Below, piece after piece: positions 59,475 to 64,000 of a stretch of 64,000 nt of DNA. A model generated the notes under the pieces. The model saw only the letters and a list, made by a program, of their open reading frames with translations, had not been told where the DNA came from and did no database searches. The DNA is from Cytophagales bacterium (GTDB taxonomy: Bacteria; Bacteroidota; Bacteroidia; Cytophagales; Cyclobacteriaceae): the NCBI GenBank assembly GCA_025359125.1, contig JANYHI010000082.1, positions 1 to 64,000 of the forward strand. Reading direction: 5' to 3'. Position numbers and translations under genes: made by a program. Every line of letters starts with the position of its first letter. Position 1 is the first letter of the stretch.

Positions 59475-59915
59475 TTAATACGTTATACCCAAAAAGCCTC
59501 TCTGACTTTGGAAAATCATTAGAATGATAATGACAAAAGCAATGGAGTTAAAAATAAACATGCGCTTGTGTTTAGCTACTGCATCGGTCATTTTCTTTGA
59601 CGAGATGCGCGCGATGCTAATCAGTACAATAGCGATGATCATACCCGTATTGTGTTCAACTAGCCAGTATCTGGCAATCGGATCTTTCATGGCAGCTCCG
59701 CTAAAAATTACTAGTGGGGTAACAAAATATAAAATGATGCCTACCAATAGCTGAGTGTGTGTAAGTATAAACAAACCGAGACTTAATTTGTCGTCAGACT
59801 TTGTGTAGGCAGATTTATTCATCCATCCCATAAGCGATCGGATGATTACCAGAACAATGGCTACCAATAAAAAATAACGAATAATGGAATGGCTTAGTAG
59901 TAAGAGACTATGCAT
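59475..59915 (-). CDS. Four-helix membrane protein of unknown function
   Basis: A 146-residue protein with four helices (about 12-30, 45-67, 88-108, 120-140). Histidines at the helix ends (HSIIRY, HTQLL, EHNTGM, KHKRM) recall cytochrome b561-type haem ligands, and similar proteins are called cytochrome B in some Bacteroidota annotations. No haem-binding proof. It lies 14 bases upstream of the OmpA-PD40 gene on the same strand. Confidence 0.65.
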   Translation of the reverse strand: MHSLLLLSHSIIRYFLLVAIVLVIIRSLMGWMNKSAYTKSDDKLSLGLFILTHTQLLVGIILYFVTPLVIFSGAAMKDPIARYWLVEHNTGMIIAIVLISIARISSKKMTDAVAKHKRMFIFNSIAFVIIILMIFQSQRGFLGITY

Positions 59916-60036
59916 AAAGTATAAGTTTCGGTTTCAACTCGAAAATTAGCTTAAGAATCTCAATTTTCCGCTTGGTTGACTTAATTGTTTGAATTAAGCA
60001 CTTGTGGTTATCTTGCAGCCCGAAAATAATTGGCTC

Positions 60037-60987
60037 ATGAAACAACTCTTCCTCTGCCTTACGCTATCAATGGTTTTGATCTCCGGAAAATCTTTCGCGC
60101 AGGCAGATACCGTTAAAGTGGGTGCCTATGTGTTAAGTGTTCACGATATTAATTTTCATGATAAGGAATATACCGCCCGCTTTTGGCTTTGGTTTTTGTA
60201 CGATAATCCTAAATATGATTTTACCAAGCAGTTAGATATGCCCACGGCCAAAAGCTTTGAGCAAGCAACACCGATAGTCGACACTCTAAATGGCAAAGCC
60301 TGGGTAATGATGAAGTTGAAGGCTACTATGAAGGAGCGATGGAATGTGCAGGATTTTCCGTTTGATGAACAACACCTGAGCATGTATATAGAAAATTCTC
60401 AATACGATATTGGCAGCATGATTTTTAAACCAGATTTAAAAGGAAGCAAGTTTAGCCCCACCGAAGCCATTGATGGATGGAACATCAAGGATTTTAAGGT
60501 GAAAGTTTCAACCAATAAGTATGAAACCGGATTTGGTGATTGGCGCCCTGGTCGAAATCCACAAAGTTTTTCAAGTTTTGTAATCGAAATGAATTTGCAA
60601 CGCGATGCAGTAGGGTTATTCATGAAAATTTTCTTGGGCATGTACATAGCCTTTTTAATTGCTATGATTAGTTTTGCCCCAAAGCCGTGGGAGCTTGAAC
60701 CACGCTTTGGCTTACCGGTAGGTGGTTTGTTTGCAGCCGTTGGTAACAAATATATTATTGATTCCCTACTTCCAGAGTCCTCCACTTTCACCTTGGTAGA
60801 CACGTTACATTCACTCACCTTCTTCGCCATCTTTAGCATTCTGTTAGTATCAGCCATCTGCTTAAGATTATTTGATTCCGACAGAAAGGATGCTTGCATT
60901 CGTGTAAATAGAATAGGATCCAGAGCCATCCTGATCGTTTACGCAATAGCCAATTTAATTTTCGTTGGCAATGCCGTTTTTAATTAA
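60037..60987 (+). CDS. Prokaryotic pentameric ligand-gated ion channel (Cys-loop-like)
   Basis: A 316-residue protein from ATG 60037 (signal peptide to about 22). A GTG at 60004 would add 11 residues. The extracellular beta-sandwich (about 25-190) includes FWLWFLYDNPKYDF and the Cys-loop signature WNVQDFPFDEQHL with FPFD at 107-110; the two disulfide cysteines are replaced by Glu and Leu, as in bacterial homologues. Four membrane helices follow (about 192-213, 225-246, 256-279, 295-314), with TM2 in GLPVGGLFAAVGNKYIIDSLLP. This matches the GLIC/ELIC superfamily. The ligand is unknown. Gene is alone and upstream of cinA. Confidence 0.85.
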   Translation: MKQLFLCLTLSMVLISGKSFAQADTVKVGAYVLSVHDINFHDKEYTARFWLWFLYDNPKYDFTKQLDMPTAKSFEQATPIVDTLNGKAWVMMKLKATMKERWNVQDFPFDEQHLSMYIENSQYDIGSMIFKPDLKGSKFSPTEAIDGWNIKDFKVKVSTNKYETGFGDWRPGRNPQSFSSFVIEMNLQRDAVGLFMKIFLGMYIAFLIAMISFAPKPWELEPRFGLPVGGLFAAVGNKYIIDSLLPESSTFTLVDTLHSLTFFAIFSILLVSAICLRLFDSDRKDACIRVNRIGSRAILIVYAIANLIFVGNAVFN

Positions 60988-61007
60988 CAACTATTATTTT
61001 TTACTAA

Positions 61008-62255
61008 ATGAAAAAAATTCTTGCAGAACTTCTCACTATAGGAGATGAAATTCTTTACGGGCAAATTGTAGATACCAATTCGCAATGGATGAGTGTGGAG
61101 TTGGATAAAGTAGGTATTAAAGTTATTCGAAAAACCACCGTGGGCGATCAGGAAGAAGAAATTCTGACCGCTTTCGCGGAAGCAGAAAAGCGAGCCGATA
61201 TTATTTTGATTACGGGAGGCCTCGGCCCCACCAGCGATGATTTAACAAAACCATTATTGGCAAAGTATTTCAACTGCGAATTAAAAATTCACGAAGAGGC
61301 ATTGGCAGAAGTAACGGCATTCTTTAAAAGTAGAGGAAGAGAAATGACAGAACTTAACAAGCAGCAAGCCGCTTTGCCAATATGTTGCACCAAAATCACT
61401 AACCCCATTGGCACCGCACCCGGCATGTGGTTTGAGCGAAATGGGAAGGTGTTTATGTCCATGCCCGGTGTGCCACACGAAATGAAGAAGATGATGACCG
61501 AACGGGTGATCCCTAAATTGAAAGAGACTTTTAAAACTCCTTCCATTCACCATAAAGTTATTCGTACGATAGGAATTGGCGAATCTTTTTTAGCTGATAA
61601 AATTTCTGCGTGGGAAAAAGCACTACCCGAACATATCAAGCTGGCGTATCTGCCAAGTTTAGGAGAAGTGAAATTACGCCTCACGGGATTTAGCGACTCA
61701 ATTGCTTCTTTAGAAAATGAAATTAACGAGTGGACAGAAAAATTAAAACCACTGGCCGGAGAATATATTTACGGCTATGGCGATGAGCCCATAGAAATTG
61801 TGATTGGGAAAATGCTTCGCGAAAGAAATTTAACTTTATCAATGGCCGAAAGCTGCACGGGCGGATACCTTACTCACTTGATTACTTCTGTGCCGGGTTG
61901 TTCTGATTATTTTTTGGGCAGCATGATTCCCTATTCGTACGATATTAAAATGCGACAACTTGGAGTAAAACCGGAAGTGTTGGAAAAATATGGTGCAGTA
62001 AGTGAGCCTACTATTATTGAAATGGCAAACATCATTCGGGCAAAATTTAATACAGACATTGGCGTAGCCACTAGCGGCATTGCAGGCCCTGGAGGAGCCA
62101 CACCAGAAAAACCTGTGGGCATGGTATGGATCGCCTATTCTGATAAACATCAAACCATAACAAAAAAACTACATATCTCACCAGACCGAGCAATTAATAT
62201 AAGAATGGCTTCTGCAGCAGTTTTAAATTTGATAAGGGTAAGCTTGCCAAAGTAA
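61008..62255 (+). CDS. cinA: CinA-family NMN amidohydrolase/ADP-ribose pyrophosphatase
   Basis: A 415-residue protein with an N-terminal MoaB/MogA-like domain (about 1-175: AELLTIGDEILYGQIVDTNSQW, ITGGLGPTSDDLTK) and a C-terminal NMN-deamidase domain (about 255-412) starting SMAESCTGGYLTH and with TSGIAGPGGATPEKPVG. It recycles pyridine nucleotides in many bacteria; a link to competence is specific to some Gram-positives. Starts 20 bases after the ion-channel gene. Confidence 0.93.
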   Translation: MKKILAELLTIGDEILYGQIVDTNSQWMSVELDKVGIKVIRKTTVGDQEEEILTAFAEAEKRADIILITGGLGPTSDDLTKPLLAKYFNCELKIHEEALAEVTAFFKSRGREMTELNKQQAALPICCTKITNPIGTAPGMWFERNGKVFMSMPGVPHEMKKMMTERVIPKLKETFKTPSIHHKVIRTIGIGESFLADKISAWEKALPEHIKLAYLPSLGEVKLRLTGFSDSIASLENEINEWTEKLKPLAGEYIYGYGDEPIEIVIGKMLRERNLTLSMAESCTGGYLTHLITSVPGCSDYFLGSMIPYSYDIKMRQLGVKPEVLEKYGAVSEPTIIEMANIIRAKFNTDIGVATSGIAGPGGATPEKPVGMVWIAYSDKHQTITKKLHISPDRAINIRMASAAVLNLIRVSLPK

Positions 62256-62259
62256 TTTG

Positions 62260-63147
62260 ATGAAAAGGTTGTTAACTATATTGATCTTTACAACTTCTAC
62301 TTCGTATGGTCAATCAGAAGTTATTGCACCCGATACTGTTATTACTGCCGTTCAAATTATATTAACAAACGGAAAAAAAATTGAAGGAACCATTTTAGCT
62401 AAGTCTAGGGAATTCCTTTTAGTTAGAACAACCAAGTCAGATACGATTCAGATTGAGCCAAAAAAGATTTTAGGAATTGTTCCAATTCAAAGCAATGAGG
62501 CGAACAAAGAATTTCCAGAATTTGAAACTCAATTCGGTTTCAAATATTTTCTTTTTAATACGGCTATTCCGGTCGGAGAAAAGAAATGGTTTTACTCCAA
62601 TCAATACCTAATCATCAGTAATTTCAATTATGGAATTACTAAAAAGCTAAGTGCTGGCATTTCATTTTTTACATTCAATCCTACTACACTCTTTTCTCCC
62701 AAATTAAAATTTACATTCAATCCGGAAGCGAAGGTAAAACTGGCCATCACAGCTCAATACCTGTATGTTCAAATTTGGAAAAGCAGCACCGGGTATGAAA
62801 ATTTTAACTATGGCTTCGTTCAGGCTATTATGACCATCGGAAATAAAAATAACTTTACTTTAAGTGTTGGTAAAGCCATATCCAAAAGTGGACTTGACCA
62901 AGGCTATGTTGCCACCATTGGCCTGGCCAAAAGAATATCTCCCACGCTAAGTTTGATAACAGAAAACAACATCCTAATTGGCACCGATCGGCACTTTACG
63001 CTGGGTTTACTATCCGCTGGGCTTAGGTTAGACAGAAAGAAGCATTCCTTTGATTTTGGAGTATTTGCTTTTGCCATTGTAGATAGACTCGATGTTTTCA
63101 CCAGACCATTGCCATTCATCAGCTACAATTTAAAATTGAGCAGATAA
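62260..63147 (+). CDS. Outer-membrane beta-barrel protein of unknown function
   Basis: A 295-residue protein from ATG 62260; a TTG three bases earlier is the alternative. A signal peptide (ending SYGQ) is followed by an Sm-like or SH3-like strand pair (IILTNGKKIEGTILAKSREFLLVRT, VPIQSNEA), then about ten amphipathic strands and a terminal SYNLKLSR. The start lies four bases after the cinA stop, so it may be co-transcribed. Function unknown. Confidence 0.7.
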   Translation: MKRLLTILIFTTSTSYGQSEVIAPDTVITAVQIILTNGKKIEGTILAKSREFLLVRTTKSDTIQIEPKKILGIVPIQSNEANKEFPEFETQFGFKYFLFNTAIPVGEKKWFYSNQYLIISNFNYGITKKLSAGISFFTFNPTTLFSPKLKFTFNPEAKVKLAITAQYLYVQIWKSSTGYENFNYGFVQAIMTIGNKNNFTLSVGKAISKSGLDQGYVATIGLAKRISPTLSLITENNILIGTDRHFTLGLLSAGLRLDRKKHSFDFGVFAFAIVDRLDVFTRPLPFISYNLKLSR

Positions 63148-63265
63148 TGATTGATACAGAATTCAATTTCATTGAAGAAGGAAAAATCAATATCAAATTC
63201 TGTTGATTTCAATCGTTAGCAAGCGTGTTTAAAAATTGTAACTTTACGTTTTAAAATTTTAGGCT

Positions 63266-64000
63266 ATGTCGCAAATAGAATTGATTATGCCCAAGATGGG
63301 CGAAAGCATTATGGAGGCCACCATTTTGAAATGGCTTAAAAAACCGGGCGACAAGATTGAACAAGATGAAAGCGTTTTAGAAGTAGCCACCGATAAAGTG
63401 GATACAGAAGTGCCCTCTACCCATGCTGGTGTGCTAAAAGAAATTCTTGCCAAAGAAGGTGAGGTGGTGAAAGTTGGAACAGCTATTGCCATTGTAACAA
63501 CAGAATCAGGAGCAAATGTAACAGTGAGCCACGCTCCATCTTCTCCAGTGGCAGAAAAGAAAATAGAATCAGTTAAGACTCCCGCTCACTCAAATGGAAA
63601 CGGAAGCATAGTTCATGTACCAGATTTTAAAAGCGCCTCGCGCTTCTATTCTCCATTAGTAAAAAACATAGCTAAAGAAGAACAAATTGCAGTTGCTGAA
63701 TTAGAAACTATTTCAGGAACAGGCGCAGAAGGTAGAGTGACAAAGAAAGATATTTTAGGATATGTTGAGCAACGCAAACTCGGACATACAATTAATACAA
63801 CCAGGATTTCCTCTGCTCCATTGGTACCTGCATCAATCAGTGGTGGCGATGAAATTATACAAATGGATCGCATGCGCAAAATGATTGCCGAGCGCATGGT
63901 AGACAGCAAACGCATTTCTCCGCATGTTACTTCTTTTGTAGAGGCGGATGTTACGAATATTGTTTTCTGGAGAAATAAATTCAAAAATGAATTTCAAAAG
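63266..64000 (+). CDS. 2-oxoacid dehydrogenase E2 component, N-terminal part
   Basis: Opens at ATG 63266 and stays in frame for 245 codons to the last base of the window, so the gene is cut off. The lipoyl domain (about 1-78) carries the lipoyl-lysine K44 in EVATDKVDTEVPS. A Ser/Pro/Ala-rich linker follows. The peripheral subunit-binding domain is at about 129-170 (FYSPLVKNIAKEEQIAVAELETISGTGAEGRVTKKDILGYV). The acyltransferase domain begins at MRKMIAERMVDSKRISPHVTSF. It belongs to the 2-oxoglutarate or branched-chain dehydrogenase complex; the missing C-terminus prevents choosing. Confidence 0.93.
   Translation, partial: MSQIELIMPKMGESIMEATILKWLKKPGDKIEQDESVLEVATDKVDTEVPSTHAGVLKEILAKEGEVVKVGTAIAIVTTESGANVTVSHAPSSPVAEKKIESVKTPAHSNGNGSIVHVPDFKSASRFYSPLVKNIAKEEQIAVAELETISGTGAEGRVTKKDILGYVEQRKLGHTINTTRISSAPLVPASISGGDEIIQMDRMRKMIAERMVDSKRISPHVTSFVEADVTNIVFWRNKFKNEFQK

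Noticed and set aside
63156-63203. ACAGAATT/AATTCTGT inverted repeat as a terminator before the E2 gene
   Set aside because: The 8-bp AT-rich stem with a 32-base loop and no T-run is too weak to support a terminator call.

Overview
This 64-kb window is a chromosomal segment of an AT-rich member of the Bacteroidota, most likely the Cytophagales lineage. Support comes from promoters of the phylum-specific TTTG-N(16-20)-TAnnTTTG form, a type IX secretion (T9SS) C-terminal sorting domain remnant, an ExbB/small membrane protein/ExbD/ExbD operon, a carboxypeptidase-regulatory-domain TonB receptor, DUF4252 proteins beside an ECF sigma factor, and a PD40/OmpA envelope protein. No phage, insertion sequence with transposase, CRISPR array or rRNA is visible. 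One tRNA (Ser, anticodon GGA) is present. Species cannot be assigned from the sequence alone.

Layout. 1-3.7 kb: 3' end of a GIY-YIG nuclease, a periplasmic DsrE-like protein, an isolated batB-batC pair and an SMP-30-like lipoprotein. 3.8-5.2 kb: ahcY (SAM-cycle housekeeping). 5.2-6.3 kb: a decayed stretch with a Bacteroidota intergenic repeat, the first ~30 codons of a DsbA/FrnE oxidoreductase, a CAP-domain fragment and a frameshifted T9SS protein tail. 6.3-10.6 kb: accessory secreted proteins, including a two-gene unit with a glycine-rich (polyglycine/collagen-like) protein and two small lipoproteins, with hairpin-rich spacers. 10.9-14.3 kb: a MITE-like inverted repeat, a PIN toxin-antitoxin pair and a NarL-type two-component system. 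14.4-21.2 kb: cupin, SGNH hydrolase, alpha-amino-acid ester hydrolase-like enzyme, PhoD-like phosphatase, APC permease and a lipoprotein.

21.3-27.3 kb: a TonB receptor with a palindromic metalloregulator-like site, convergent with an MFS/ABC/periplasmic protein operon that may handle a metal. 27.4-29.6 kb: the energising ExbBD operon. 29.9 kb: tRNA-Ser. 30-41.4 kb: asparaginase, TatD, DgkA, several glycosyltransferases and glycan-modifying enzymes, a PP2C phosphatase, ruvC and a SemiSWEET. 41.5-44.2 kb: AsmA-like protein. 44.3-52.7 kb: a porin and a CzcCBA heavy-metal efflux operon, each preceded by a small membrane protein whose start lies only 8-10 nt after the promoter -7 box, with several palindromes in the spacers. 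52.7-56.8 kb: an ABC-2 exporter and an ECF sigma/anti-sigma/DUF4252 operon. 56.9-64 kb: DUF2007, DoxX, OmpA-PD40 protein, a small membrane protein, a prokaryotic pentameric ligand-gated ion channel, cinA, an outer-membrane protein and the start of a 2-oxoacid dehydrogenase E2 gene that runs off the window.

The items most worth follow-up are the pentameric ligand-gated channel, the glycine-rich two-gene cassette, the alternating half-site array upstream of the porin, the near-leaderless small genes heading the porin and efflux units, and the two families of dispersed intergenic repeats.
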